This document shows positions 7,744-15,391 of a stretch of 26,252 nt of DNA, one piece after another. Below the pieces are notes generated by a model. The model was given only the letters and a program-made list of their open reading frames with translations. It searched no databases and was not told the origin of the DNA. Source of the stretch: Hyphomicrobiales bacterium (GTDB lineage: Bacteria; Pseudomonadota; Alphaproteobacteria; Rhizobiales; HXMU1428-3); NCBI GenBank assembly GCA_021775385.1, contig JAJFHW010000034.1:1-26252 (forward strand), written 5' to 3'. The position numbers and the translations under genes are program-made. Position 1 is the first letter of the stretch. Every line of letters starts with the position of its first letter.

Positions 7744-8481
7744 ATGAACAAATCATCTAGTAATATCGGACTTTTTGTCAGCTGTTTGGCAGATTTAACA
7801 CGGCCAGAGGTCGGTTTTGCGGCTGTAAAACTTCTAGAGCAATCAGGGTGTAAAGTTACTATCCCTCAACAAACCTGTTGTGGACAGCCCGCTTACAATT
7901 CCGGCTGCAAAAAAGAAGCAAAAGAGATCGCAAAAGTCACAATAGATGCCTTTAGAACTTGCGAAGCTGTGGTGGTGCCCTCAGCATCTTGTGCTGGGAT
8001 GCTAAAATATCATGTGAAAACTCTGTTCGAAGATCCGTCTAAAGAGAGCGAAAAGTGGCAGGAAGAGGCCCAAAAATTAAGTGAGCGCACTTTTGAACTA
8101 ACTGATTTTCTTTATCATCAAAGAGACCTAAAGCAGGTCAATAAAGAATTTAGTGGCAAAATCGCTTATCATGAAAGTTGCTCAGCACGGCGAGAAATGA
8201 AAGTTACAGCGCCAATCAGTCTCTTAAACACGATAAAAGGGGCTGAAATCATAGAATTAGCTGGCAATGAAGAATGTTGTGGCTTCGGAGGATTGTTCTC
8301 TGTGAAATTCGACGAAATATCAAATGCGATGGTTGAAACTAAAGTAAATCATATAAAAGACGCCAATATAGACCTTTTAACTGGAGTGGATTTAGGCTGT
8401 TTAATGAATATCGGCGGTAAATTAGCTAAACAAGGCAATAAGCTTGAAGTTCGTCATATTGCTGAAGTTTTGGCCGATTAA
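7744..8481 (+). CDS. LutA/YkgE-like (Fe-S)-binding CCG-domain protein
   Basis: This 245-residue protein consists of two CCG domains. The first has FVSCLAD (Cys14) and QQTCCGQPAYNSGC (Cys46-Cys47); the second has HESCSARREM and NEECCGFGGLFSVKF (Cys178-Cys179). This is the pattern of LutA, the small subunit of the LutABC L-lactate oxidation complex, and of E. coli YkgE; these cysteines bind an Fe-S cluster or link to heterodisulfide-reductase-like chemistry. LutB and LutC are not adjacent, which is unusual for a complete lactate system, so the substrate is unproven. The same CCG fold occurs in GlcF earlier in the window. The ribosome-binding site is weak (CGAGAAATA before the ATG). A palindrome immediately upstream suggests repressor control. 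Confidence 0.8.
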   Translation: MNKSSSNIGLFVSCLADLTRPEVGFAAVKLLEQSGCKVTIPQQTCCGQPAYNSGCKKEAKEIAKVTIDAFRTCEAVVVPSASCAGMLKYHVKTLFEDPSKESEKWQEEAQKLSERTFELTDFLYHQRDLKQVNKEFSGKIAYHESCSARREMKVTAPISLLNTIKGAEIIELAGNEECCGFGGLFSVKFDEISNAMVETKVNHIKDANIDLLTGVDLGCLMNIGGKLAKQGNKLEVRHIAEVLAD

Positions 8482-8534
8482 TCAGTTTGCAGGTGTCTAA
8501 ATAGGAAAATCTTACGTTATTTAGGTCGTTACAC

Positions 8535-8605
8535 ACCCTAAACACTTGCTCCAAAGCAGCGGATCAGGTAGAACCGCGAGCAACCTAGGGTTTAGACCCC
8601 TTTTT
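8535..8605 (+). promoter_or_regulatory. structured hisS leader with alternative stems and terminator-like hairpin
   Basis: Three nested perfect stems are visible: ACCCTA (8535-8540) with TAGGGT (8586-8591), TTGCTC (8546-8551) with GAGCAA (8578-8583), and GCGG (8559-8562) with CCGC (8574-8577). The right arm of the outer stem also forms GGGT-TTAG-ACCC (8588-8599) followed by CTTTTT. The two folds exclude each other, as in an attenuator. The terminator-like stem is only 4 bp and the idea is an inference. It may equally be the end of the upstream transcript. The second palindrome copy (8586-8601) lies inside it. Confidence 0.35.
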
Positions 8606-8628
8606 AAGAAAATACCTCAGATATTCAA

Positions 8629-10152
8629 ATGGCTAAGAAGCAAAAAACCTTTCGACCAAAGCCCCGCCTGCCCAAAGGCATGCGAGACATACGCGCAAAC
8701 GAAATCAGCGCGATGAACAACATGTTGGCCAAACTCAAAGAGATCTATGAACTCTATGGTTTCGAAGCCTTAGAGACACCAGCATTTGAGTATTCTGACT
8801 GTTTAGGAAAATTCCTGCCAGATCAAGACAGACCAAACGCTGGGGTCTTCTCTTTTGAAGAAGATGAAGATGGAGATTGGGTCTCGCTACGGTACGATTT
8901 AACAGCCCCGCTGGCGAGGTTCGTCGCTGCCAATTATGATGGGTTGCCAAAACCGTTTCGCCGTTATCAAACGGGATCTGTTTGGCGCAATGAAAAACCA
9001 GGACCTGGCCGTTTTCGCCAATTCACTCAGTTTGACGCCGATAGCGTTGGTGCCGATAGTGTCGCAGCAGACGCAGAACTAGCAATGCTAGGCGCTGACA
9101 GTCTTGAGCATTTAGGACTAAAGCGCGGTGATTATCAAATCACCATGAACAACCGCAAAATTCTTGACGGCGTTTTAGAAAGCGCGGGTATTAACCCAAG
9201 CGCCGAAGAAAACGAAATACAACGCCTCACAGTACTACGGGCCATTGATAAGCTCGAACGTCTTGGCCAAGAAGGTGTGCAGCTCCTCTTAGGCGATGGA
9301 CGCAAAGACGAGAGCGGTGACTTTACAAAAGGCGCTGGGCTTGAGCCAAAACAAATAGATCAAATTTTAGCGTATCTTGCTGCAAGTGCAGATGATCGCA
9401 TGGATGTCCTTGGCAATTTAGAAAACTTGGTTGCTAGCAGTGTAATTGGCCAGGAAGGGCTTAAAGAACTCAGAGATATTGACGATCTGTTAAGCGCCGG
9501 CGGCTTTAAAGCTGATCGAGTGCGTTTTGATCCAACGATTGTGCGCGGTCTAGATTATTACACCGGCCCTGTGATGGAAGCTGAGCTCACCTTTGAGCAT
9601 AAAAATGAAGACGGCCAGTTGGTTCGCTTCGGCTCATTAGGCGGCGGCGGCCGTTATGATGGACTGGTTGCCAGATTCAAAGGCGCAAAAGTGCCAGCCA
9701 CAGGTTTCTCCATTGGCGTCTCACGTGCCTATGCTGCACTAGAGGCTCTTGGAAAATTAGAGCATCAAAAATTACAAAGCCCGGTTGTTGTCCTTGTGAT
9801 GGATCAGGAAAACAAAGGCGAGTACCAGGCCATGGTGCAGAATTTGCGTGGGGGCGGTGTAAAGTCAGAACTATATTTAGGCACAGCCGGTATGCGCGCT
9901 CAGTTAAAATACGCTGACAAACGCGCAGCTTCCTTAGTTGTCATCCAGGGTGAAGATGAGAGATCAGAAGGCAAGGTAACGATTAAAGATATGGACGCAG
10001 GCGCTGAAATGTCGAAAGAAATCGAAGATAATAAAGAATGGCGCGAAGCACGTGTCGCACAAAAAACAGTAAGCAATGATGATTTGGTTGCAACAGTCAA
10101 AGAGATGCTTGAAGCCAGAGAAAAAGCTCTTAGGAATAATGAGGCAGGCTAA
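8629..10152 (+). CDS. hisS: histidyl-tRNA synthetase
   Basis: This 507-residue class II synthetase attaches histidine to tRNA-His in the cytoplasm. The N-terminus has RLPKGMRDI. Motif 2 is visible as RRYQTGSVWRNEKPGPGRF with RQFTQFDAD following. The HisRS-specific histidine-A loop is RGLDYYTG at residues 306-313, and GGGGRYDGLV follows at about 338. A C-terminal alpha/beta domain (about residues 385-480) fits the anticodon-binding domain. The motif 2 region departs from the usual bacterial wording (FRHERPQKGRYRQFHQ), as expected for the alphaproteobacterial type of HisRS, some of which recognise tRNA-His lacking G-1; whether this organism does so cannot be judged here. No strong Shine-Dalgarno is seen. 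It heads hisS-hisZ-hisG, with only 3 bp before hisZ. Confidence 0.95.
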   Translation: MAKKQKTFRPKPRLPKGMRDIRANEISAMNNMLAKLKEIYELYGFEALETPAFEYSDCLGKFLPDQDRPNAGVFSFEEDEDGDWVSLRYDLTAPLARFVAANYDGLPKPFRRYQTGSVWRNEKPGPGRFRQFTQFDADSVGADSVAADAELAMLGADSLEHLGLKRGDYQITMNNRKILDGVLESAGINPSAEENEIQRLTVLRAIDKLERLGQEGVQLLLGDGRKDESGDFTKGAGLEPKQIDQILAYLAASADDRMDVLGNLENLVASSVIGQEGLKELRDIDDLLSAGGFKADRVRFDPTIVRGLDYYTGPVMEAELTFEHKNEDGQLVRFGSLGGGGRYDGLVARFKGAKVPATGFSIGVSRAYAALEALGKLEHQKLQSPVVVLVMDQENKGEYQAMVQNLRGGGVKSELYLGTAGMRAQLKYADKRAASLVVIQGEDERSEGKVTIKDMDAGAEMSKEIEDNKEWREARVAQKTVSNDDLVATVKEMLEAREKALRNNEAG

Positions 10153-10155
10153 CCC

Positions 10156-11382
10156 ATGAATGATATGTCAGCAAGCGCGATCCCAGACCTAAACACAATG
10201 AAAAACCTTGAAGACAAGGTTTCAAAAACATTTGAAAAAGCTGGTTTCGAACATATTGATCCGGCCATCATGCAGCCAGCAGATGTCTACCTTCAACAAA
10301 TTGGTGAAGCCATTCGCGGCAGGACTTATGTTTTTTCAGATATCAATGGTGATGAGTTATGTCTGCGACCAGATTTAACTGTACCGGCTGCTCGGGTTTA
10401 TATTGAACGATGTGAAGAACACTCGGCTGAAAAAGCGCGTTTATATTATTCTGGGCCCACTTTCCGCTATCCATATGAGGAGCCAGCTGCTTCAGAAGAA
10501 GAGGGCGAACAAGCTGCTCCGGCTCATGGTAACACAAGAGAGTTTCGCCAGGCTGGAATTGAAATTTTCGGCAAGGAAGAAAAAGAAAAAGCTGAGGCCG
10601 AAGTTTTAAAACTCACGCTTGATGCATTAAAAGAAGTTGGAACAACTGATTTTAATATACGCATGGGAGATTTAGGGCTGTTTTTCGCCCTTCTAGATGC
10701 CATCGATATGCCAGACCGTTGGCGCAAAAGATTGGCCGAAAATTTTTGGCGTCATGAAGATTTCCAAAACATCTTAACGCAATTAAGCGAACCTCATAAT
10801 TTAGAATATGAAAAAGAGCAGCGCAGCTTATTAAAAAAAATCACAAATGAATCTCAAAAAGAAGCCGAACTGCATGTCGGTGAATATTTAGCTACTAAAG
10901 CCATTCCGCTTATTGGTACGCGCACGCTGGAAGAAATCACAAATCAATTGATCATAAAAGCTGCCGACCTGACTTCAGAACCTCTTGAGCCAGAAAAAAT
11001 AGATATTATTAAAAAGTATTTAGAGATTTCAGCACCACCTAAAGCAGTTGGTGCGCGTTTACAAGACTTAGCTGAAACAGCTGGCCTCGATCTTACAAAA
11101 GCTCTGGATCGTTATCAAAAACGCATAGAACTATTAGCAAGTGTAGATATCGATTTGGGGAATGCAGAGTTCACAGCTGAGTTTGGCCGCAAGTTTGAAT
11201 ATTACACAGGCTTCGTTTTCCAAATTGAAAAACATAATATGGGCCCTGAAGGGCACATCGCTGGTGGCGGTCGTTATGATCATCTTCTGCATAGTCTTGG
11301 GCTGCCAAAAAACATGCCAGCCATTGGCGCAGCTATAAACTTAGATCGCCTCGCAGCCTTAATTGATGGAGATGTGTTATGA
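10156..11382 (+). CDS. hisZ: ATP phosphoribosyltransferase regulatory subunit HisZ
   Basis: This 408-residue protein is a HisRS-like paralog without a C-terminal anticodon domain. It shows a class II synthetase core (LCLRPDLTVPAARVYIE, YYSGPTFRYPYEEP, EFRQAGIEIFG) and AGGGRYDHLL near the C-terminus. HisZ does not aminoacylate; in the family it binds the short form of HisG to make an active, histidine-regulated enzyme for step one of histidine biosynthesis. The following gene is exactly that short HisG, and the stop codon overlaps its start by four bases (ATGA), so translation is coupled and stoichiometry likely fixed. An acidic insertion (EEPAASEEEGEQAAPAHG) after the motif 2-like strand is notable. 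A catalytic synthetase is unlikely because a full hisS lies immediately upstream. Confidence 0.93.
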   Translation: MNDMSASAIPDLNTMKNLEDKVSKTFEKAGFEHIDPAIMQPADVYLQQIGEAIRGRTYVFSDINGDELCLRPDLTVPAARVYIERCEEHSAEKARLYYSGPTFRYPYEEPAASEEEGEQAAPAHGNTREFRQAGIEIFGKEEKEKAEAEVLKLTLDALKEVGTTDFNIRMGDLGLFFALLDAIDMPDRWRKRLAENFWRHEDFQNILTQLSEPHNLEYEKEQRSLLKKITNESQKEAELHVGEYLATKAIPLIGTRTLEEITNQLIIKAADLTSEPLEPEKIDIIKKYLEISAPPKAVGARLQDLAETAGLDLTKALDRYQKRIELLASVDIDLGNAEFTAEFGRKFEYYTGFVFQIEKHNMGPEGHIAGGGRYDHLLHSLGLPKNMPAIGAAINLDRLAALIDGDVL

Positions 11383-12086
11383 CTGAAACATTAACAATAG
11401 CCGTTCCCTCTAAAGGCCGCCTAATGGAAGAGACCTCAAATTTCTTCCGAGCCAGAGGGTTAAATCTTCAAAAAATTGGCCATGATCGTGGTTATCAGGG
11501 GGAAATTGAAGGTTATGATGATGTTGATATCGTTTATCTTTCAGCTTCAGAAATTGCGTATCAATTGAAAACCGGTCAGATCCACATGGGTGTTACTGGA
11601 GAAGATCTCGTTCGTGAAAATATTATAGGCGTTGATCAAAAAGTTGAATTTTTGAAAAAGCTTGGCTTTGGTTTTGCCGATGTAGTTGTTGCCGTGCCGG
11701 ATTGTTGGTTGGATGTACGCACTATGGCTGACCTGGAAGAAATGGCGATGGAATTTCGTCGTCGTCATAAGCGTCGCTTAAAAGTGGCCACTAAATACAT
11801 GAATTTAACCCGTCAGTTTTTTACTAAAAAAGCAGTTGCTGGTTACAGAATAGTTGAAAGCTTAGGCGCAACAGAAGGCACCCCAATGGGCGGCACCGCA
11901 GATCTGATAGTGGACATCACATCAACAGGTGAAACTCTTGAGGCCAATCATCTCCGTATTCTGGACGATGGGTTGATGTTGAAATCAGAAGCTAACTTAG
12001 TTGCTTCACGAGCCGCTGAATGGAGTGGAGGAGCTGCCGAAATCCGCTTAGATATCATGTCTAAACTGAATAGTGATCCGGTTTAA
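11379..12086 (+). CDS. hisG: ATP phosphoribosyltransferase catalytic subunit, short form
   Basis: HisG condenses ATP and phosphoribosyl pyrophosphate to phosphoribosyl-ATP, the committed step of histidine biosynthesis. The protein has 235 residues, the length of the short form that lacks the C-terminal regulatory domain and needs HisZ. Visible landmarks are the N-terminal VPSKGRLMEET, the VDIVYLSASEIAYQLKTGQIHMGVTGEDLV segment, and TPMGGTADLIVDITSTGETL, the phosphoribosyl-binding region. The ATG overlaps the hisZ stop. The other his genes are not in the window, in keeping with scattered his loci in alphaproteobacteria. No obvious terminator follows in the 33 bp before the convergent gene. Confidence 0.94.
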   Translation: MTETLTIAVPSKGRLMEETSNFFRARGLNLQKIGHDRGYQGEIEGYDDVDIVYLSASEIAYQLKTGQIHMGVTGEDLVRENIIGVDQKVEFLKKLGFGFADVVVAVPDCWLDVRTMADLEEMAMEFRRRHKRRLKVATKYMNLTRQFFTKKAVAGYRIVESLGATEGTPMGGTADLIVDITSTGETLEANHLRILDDGLMLKSEANLVASRAAEWSGGAAEIRLDIMSKLNSDPV

Positions 12087-12119
12087 AGTTACTGCCCCCT
12101 AAATAACAATGACCACTCT

Positions 12120-12836
12120 TTATATAATCATCGTCTCTTTATAATCAGGAAAGAGCCTTGTAGTCATTCTATTGTGATAGGCAACTAAAGGGCGAGAGGC
12201 ACGTGCAAGTTTTCGAAATGGCGTATCTATTTCCGGGATAAGCATATTCGCGGTGTAGCTAAATGTAGTGGCATCAATTTCTTTGGGCTCATCGCCACCA
12301 AAAAATGGTTGATCAGCCAGTAAAGTTTCAAGAGCTTTGATATCAACAGCAATCATGCTGTCGATCTCTTCCCAACTATGGCGCGACATGCCTTGTCCGT
12401 GAACCGTGCGGCGTATGTCTCTTTGTACAATCTTAAAAATCAATTTGCCAGGTAAACCCATTTTCCCAAAAAAGGCCTTTTGCATAATCGGCGCGTTATT
12501 GGGGTGAAGCCAGCGATAAGGAAACAACATAAAATATGTGTGGTTCTCAAGTCCTATTCGTAGCATGTGATGCTGGGCCAATTGAAGGTCTGTTAAGCCG
12601 CTTGCCAGCGGGTCACCAAATTTTTCTTTTAAAAGTTGAATGGCAAAATAACTATCCGGAATAACCTTGCCATCGATCTCAAGACAGGGCAGTTTCCCCT
12701 TTGGAGCTTTGCGTAAATCAGCATTCACCGGAGTGTAGTCAATATTTGCAAGTCGCAAGTAAGTCTCTAGCTTCAAAACAAAAGGGCTCGGGTCTGGTAC
12801 ACCAAAATGGGGACCAAATTTTTGTAAAACTATCAT
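12120..12836 (-). CDS. glutathione S-transferase family protein
   Basis: This 238-residue protein (start ATG at 12836) has a thioredoxin-like N-terminal half (MIVLQKFGPHFGVPDPSPFVLKLETYLRLANI), a cis-proline segment (GKLPCLEIDGKVIPDSYFAIQLL) and a helical C-terminal half, which is GST architecture. The FGVPDPSPF wording resembles the metaxin/Faxc-like GST subgroup rather than classical detoxifying GSTs. I chose ATG 12836 because GGAG lies nine bases upstream. An ATG 15 bases earlier (12851) has no such site. Substrate and role are unknown. It is transcribed towards hisG and away from the DUF2939 gene. Confidence 0.78.
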   Translation of the reverse strand: MIVLQKFGPHFGVPDPSPFVLKLETYLRLANIDYTPVNADLRKAPKGKLPCLEIDGKVIPDSYFAIQLLKEKFGDPLASGLTDLQLAQHHMLRIGLENHTYFMLFPYRWLHPNNAPIMQKAFFGKMGLPGKLIFKIVQRDIRRTVHGQGMSRHSWEEIDSMIAVDIKALETLLADQPFFGGDEPKEIDATTFSYTANMLIPEIDTPFRKLARASRPLVAYHNRMTTRLFPDYKETMII

Positions 12837-12997
12837 TGAGAAGTGCTCCATAAGGTGAGTGTCGTGCCAAAAGTTGAAGAAGAAATAAAAGGCTTATCAT
12901 TGCCCAAAATAGATTATAATCATGGTGAATAAAATTGACAAAATAGTGAAGTCATAAAACAATCGCTATCAGTAATTAAAGTGGATAGCTTGTGATT

Positions 12998-13027
12998 AAA
13001 TGACTTCTGACTAAATGGCTTCAGACT
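12998..13027 (+). repeat. 15-bp imperfect tandem repeat upstream of the DUF2939 gene
   Basis: AAATGACTTCTGACT is followed without a gap by AAATGGCTTCAGACT, 13 of 15 identical. It lies 31 bp before the start codon of the DUF2939 gene. It may be a regulatory direct repeat or a local duplication. Confidence 0.45.
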
Positions 13028-13058
13028 TAAAGTCAAAAAACATGTTGAGGGATTTAAA

Positions 13059-13802
13059 ATGAAAAAGATAGTTCTATTCGCCATTATTTTGGCCGCTGGA
13101 TTTTATATGGCATGGCCAGCTTACTCACTTTACCAAATCGCCGATGGTGTGAAGGTAAAGGATGAATCTAAATTGCAAAACAAAATTGCCTGGCAAAGTG
13201 TGCGCGCGTCACTTCGTGAGCCTGTGACCAAGCGAGTAAAAAAAGAAATTGGTAACCAAACAAAAAGTCAAGGCGTTGAAGGCGTTTTAATGGGCCAGCT
13301 AGCTGGTGAGTTCGCTCCACAATTGGTTGAAAAAATCTTGGATGCTTATGTAACTCCAAAAGGAATTATCATGCTAGCTAATCAAGGTGGCAACATTAAC
13401 ACGGCTGATTTAGGCATTGGTGGGTTGGTGCAAAACTTAAGTAAAAATAATGCAGGCAATAAGGATGACAATGGATCAGGCGGTCTATTAGGTGGCATTC
13501 TGGATAAGGCCAATGAGATTGCCGGTAAAATTCCAGGCGGTAAAGAGTTGGTTGGAAATGCGTTAGGCACTTATGGCAAAGATTTATCTAAGAATATTGA
13601 AAAAAACAGCGCTAAAAAATCAGGGTCTTCTGCGAAAACAAAATATGGCCTAAACAATATCAAGAGCATCACATTTAATGGGCCATTAAATTTCGAAGTA
13701 GGCTTAGCAAAATCACCAACAGCAAAAAAAGCAGATGTCATTGCCGGCATGAGCTTTGTTGATATGGATTGGAAACTAAGTAAAATAGTTCCAACGTTTT
13801 AA
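13059..13802 (+). CDS. DUF2939 domain-containing protein
   Basis: This 247-residue protein begins with a single hydrophobic segment (residues 4-22, IVLFAIILAAGFYMAWPAY), either an uncleaved signal anchor or a signal peptide, placing the rest outside the cytoplasm. The following YSLYQIADGVKVKDESKLQNKIAWQSVRASLREPV is the DUF2939 signature as I know it. A central Gly/Asn/Lys-rich stretch (NKDDNGSGGLLGGIL) looks flexible. The C-terminus has a beta-rich LNNIKSITFNGPLNFEVGLAK segment. No function is known to me. A TTGAGGG sequence lies seven bases before the ATG. The gene stands alone between a divergent GST-like gene and an SDR gene 133 bp downstream. Confidence 0.75.
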   Translation: MKKIVLFAIILAAGFYMAWPAYSLYQIADGVKVKDESKLQNKIAWQSVRASLREPVTKRVKKEIGNQTKSQGVEGVLMGQLAGEFAPQLVEKILDAYVTPKGIIMLANQGGNINTADLGIGGLVQNLSKNNAGNKDDNGSGGLLGGILDKANEIAGKIPGGKELVGNALGTYGKDLSKNIEKNSAKKSGSSAKTKYGLNNIKSITFNGPLNFEVGLAKSPTAKKADVIAGMSFVDMDWKLSKIVPTF

Positions 13803-13831
13803 TCTTTTAAGTAAAAGAAAATATCACAATA

Positions 13832-13865
13832 AATTCACCTGTCATAATATCGTGGCAGGTGAATT
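13832..13865 (+). terminator. long hairpin after the DUF2939 gene, possible terminator
   Basis: AATTCACCTG pairs perfectly with CAGGTGAATT, extended by three more pairs including one G-T, across an 8-base loop. There is no T-run after it, so termination is doubtful; it could stabilise the mRNA 3' end. Confidence 0.4.
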
Positions 13866-13935
13866 AAAATCTGAACTGTGCTATTGCCAGTGAGAAAATA
13901 ATTTAAGAATTGTAAGAGCAAAAAGAGGATCCATC

Positions 13936-14598
13936 ATGGCAACCATCGTGATCACAGGCGCTAATCGCGGTATCGGCTTAGAACTAGCCAAAATTTATAA
14001 AGAGCGCGGCGACACTGTTATAGCAGCTGTCCGCAAAAGCTCGGATGCATTGGATGCTCTAGATATTGATGTCCGCACAGACGTTGACGTGACAGATGAT
14101 GACAAAGTTCTAAAGTTCAAAAGAGACCTTGGCGATATCACAGTTGATACGCTCATTAATAATTCAGGCATTCTTACATCTGAAGACATGCTAGACATGA
14201 ACTATGACCAAATGCGCAGGCAGTTTGAAGTCAACACATTAGGGCCGTTACGTGTCACCCATCTTCTATCACAGCTAATGGTCAGGGGAAGCAAAGTTGG
14301 CATTATCAGCTCACGTGTCGGATCTATGGCAGATAATGGCGGTGGCGGAAATTATGGCTATCGCATCTCGAAAGCTGCTGTGAATATGGCAGGTAAAAAT
14401 CTATCGATTGACCTTGAGCCACGTGGTATCGCTTTGTTTCTGCTTCATCCTGGTTATGTTGCGACAGAAATGGTGAATTTCGCAGGGCCAACACCACCAG
14501 ATGTTTCGGCAAAAGGCCTTGTTGAGCGCATGGACACTCTAACAATTGAACAGACTGGGTCATTTTGGCATGCTGAAGGTTATGAGTTGCCTTGGTAA
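13936..14598 (+). CDS. short-chain dehydrogenase/reductase family oxidoreductase
   Basis: This 220-residue protein is a classical SDR with a Rossmann fold. The cofactor-binding motif TGANRGIG is at residues 7-14, the NNSG variant of the NNAG motif follows near residue 76, Ser is present in IISSRVGS, and the active-site Tyr142-x3-Lys146 lies in GYGYRISK-like sequence (YGYRISKAAVNMAG). It resembles the C-factor/CsgA-like SDR subgroup. An early basic residue (Arg33 in AAVRKSS) may favour NADPH, but this is inference. Substrate unknown. AGAGGATCC precedes the ATG. Confidence 0.85.
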   Translation: MATIVITGANRGIGLELAKIYKERGDTVIAAVRKSSDALDALDIDVRTDVDVTDDDKVLKFKRDLGDITVDTLINNSGILTSEDMLDMNYDQMRRQFEVNTLGPLRVTHLLSQLMVRGSKVGIISSRVGSMADNGGGGNYGYRISKAAVNMAGKNLSIDLEPRGIALFLLHPGYVATEMVNFAGPTPPDVSAKGLVERMDTLTIEQTGSFWHAEGYELPW

Positions 14599-14699
14599 GG
14601 TTCTTAAGTCTCATCATCTTGCTATGAAAATAGAGGTATAAAATGCCTGAATATTTCTAGAAGTGCCTGATATTTTTAGAACTATCTGACAAGGTTTCC

Positions 14700-15122
14700 A
14701 TGCAAATGACTAACCCTATGTTGAAGAGAGGAGCAAAGTTGAAAAATAAACGTCATTTTCGGCGCTCTCTTTGGGCAATAGCGGGGGGCACCGCTCTTCT
14801 ATTGGGGCTTATAGGGATTCCATTGCCTCTTTTGCCAACAACCCCATTTTTATTGTTAGCAGCTTTCTGTTTTTCCCAAAGTTCGGAAAAATTACACAAT
14901 TGGCTGATGACACATCCTAAATTAAGCCCGCCTATCAAAGATTGGCAGCGCCACGGTGCCATATCGTTCAAAGCTAAATTCATGGCGGCAATATCTATGG
15001 GCGCAGCTCTTTTAATAAGCTTTCTGTTAGGGGCTCCCTTATATATTATATTGACGCAAATCGTAGTTTTGCTCTGTGTCAGCGTTTTTTTATTTACTCG
15101 CCCATCTCCTCCTAAAAATTAA
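14700..15122 (+). CDS. YbaN/DUF454 family inner membrane protein
   Basis: This 140-residue protein has a basic N-terminus, then hydrophobic helices around residues 27-58 (containing GLIGIPLPLLPTTPFLLLAAFCFS, the DUF454 signature) and two more around 97-132. A short cytoplasmic or periplasmic loop holds SSEKLHNWLMTHPKLSPPIKDW, also conserved in YbaN. Family function is unknown. AAGG lies five bases before the chosen ATG; ATGs at codons 3 and 7 are alternatives. The 101-bp gap before it contains an approximate repeat of TGCCTGAATATTTCTAGAA. Confidence 0.82.
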   Translation: MQMTNPMLKRGAKLKNKRHFRRSLWAIAGGTALLLGLIGIPLPLLPTTPFLLLAAFCFSQSSEKLHNWLMTHPKLSPPIKDWQRHGAISFKAKFMAAISMGAALLISFLLGAPLYIILTQIVVLLCVSVFLFTRPSPPKN

Positions 15123-15208
15123 TGATTTTTCTTAAGATTGTTAATGCAAATTAACTTTCACGACTCTGTGATCTGCTATGATGAAGTGATTCGAAAAAAA
15201 TGAATATT

Positions 15209-15378
15209 AGAGCGTGTCACCTAAAAGTGGATACCGGTTTTAGGTTTTGCGGATGCAGTGTCGGTTGCCAGTGGGCAACTGAAGGCCCGTTAAAAAAATG
15301 GGCAACTGAAGCAAAAAATGGCACGCTTCAACTAAGATATTAAGCATGTTCCTTAATTTTTTTAAAGTGACATGCTCT
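15209..15378. repeat. 170-bp modular palindromic element with terminal inverted repeats
   Basis: The left end AGAGCGTGTCAC (15209-15220) and right end GTGACATGCTCT (15367-15378) are inverted repeats with 11 of 12 matching. Inside are core A (CCTAAAA at 15220-15226, TTTTAGG at 15238-15244), a truncated GCGGATGC unit, hairpin module B (GGTTGCCAGTGGGCAAC from 15263) and a half copy GGGCAACTGAAG near 15300. It ends 13 bp before the start codon of the pentapeptide-repeat gene, so it lies in that gene's promoter/leader region. There is no open frame for a transposase. Confidence 0.7.
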
Positions 15379-15391
15379 GGCTGAGCAGATA

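Noticed and set aside
15209..15378. Insertion sequence remnant with transposase
   Set aside because: Terminal inverted repeats are present but the 170 bp hold no coding frame; it is better called a non-autonomous palindromic element.
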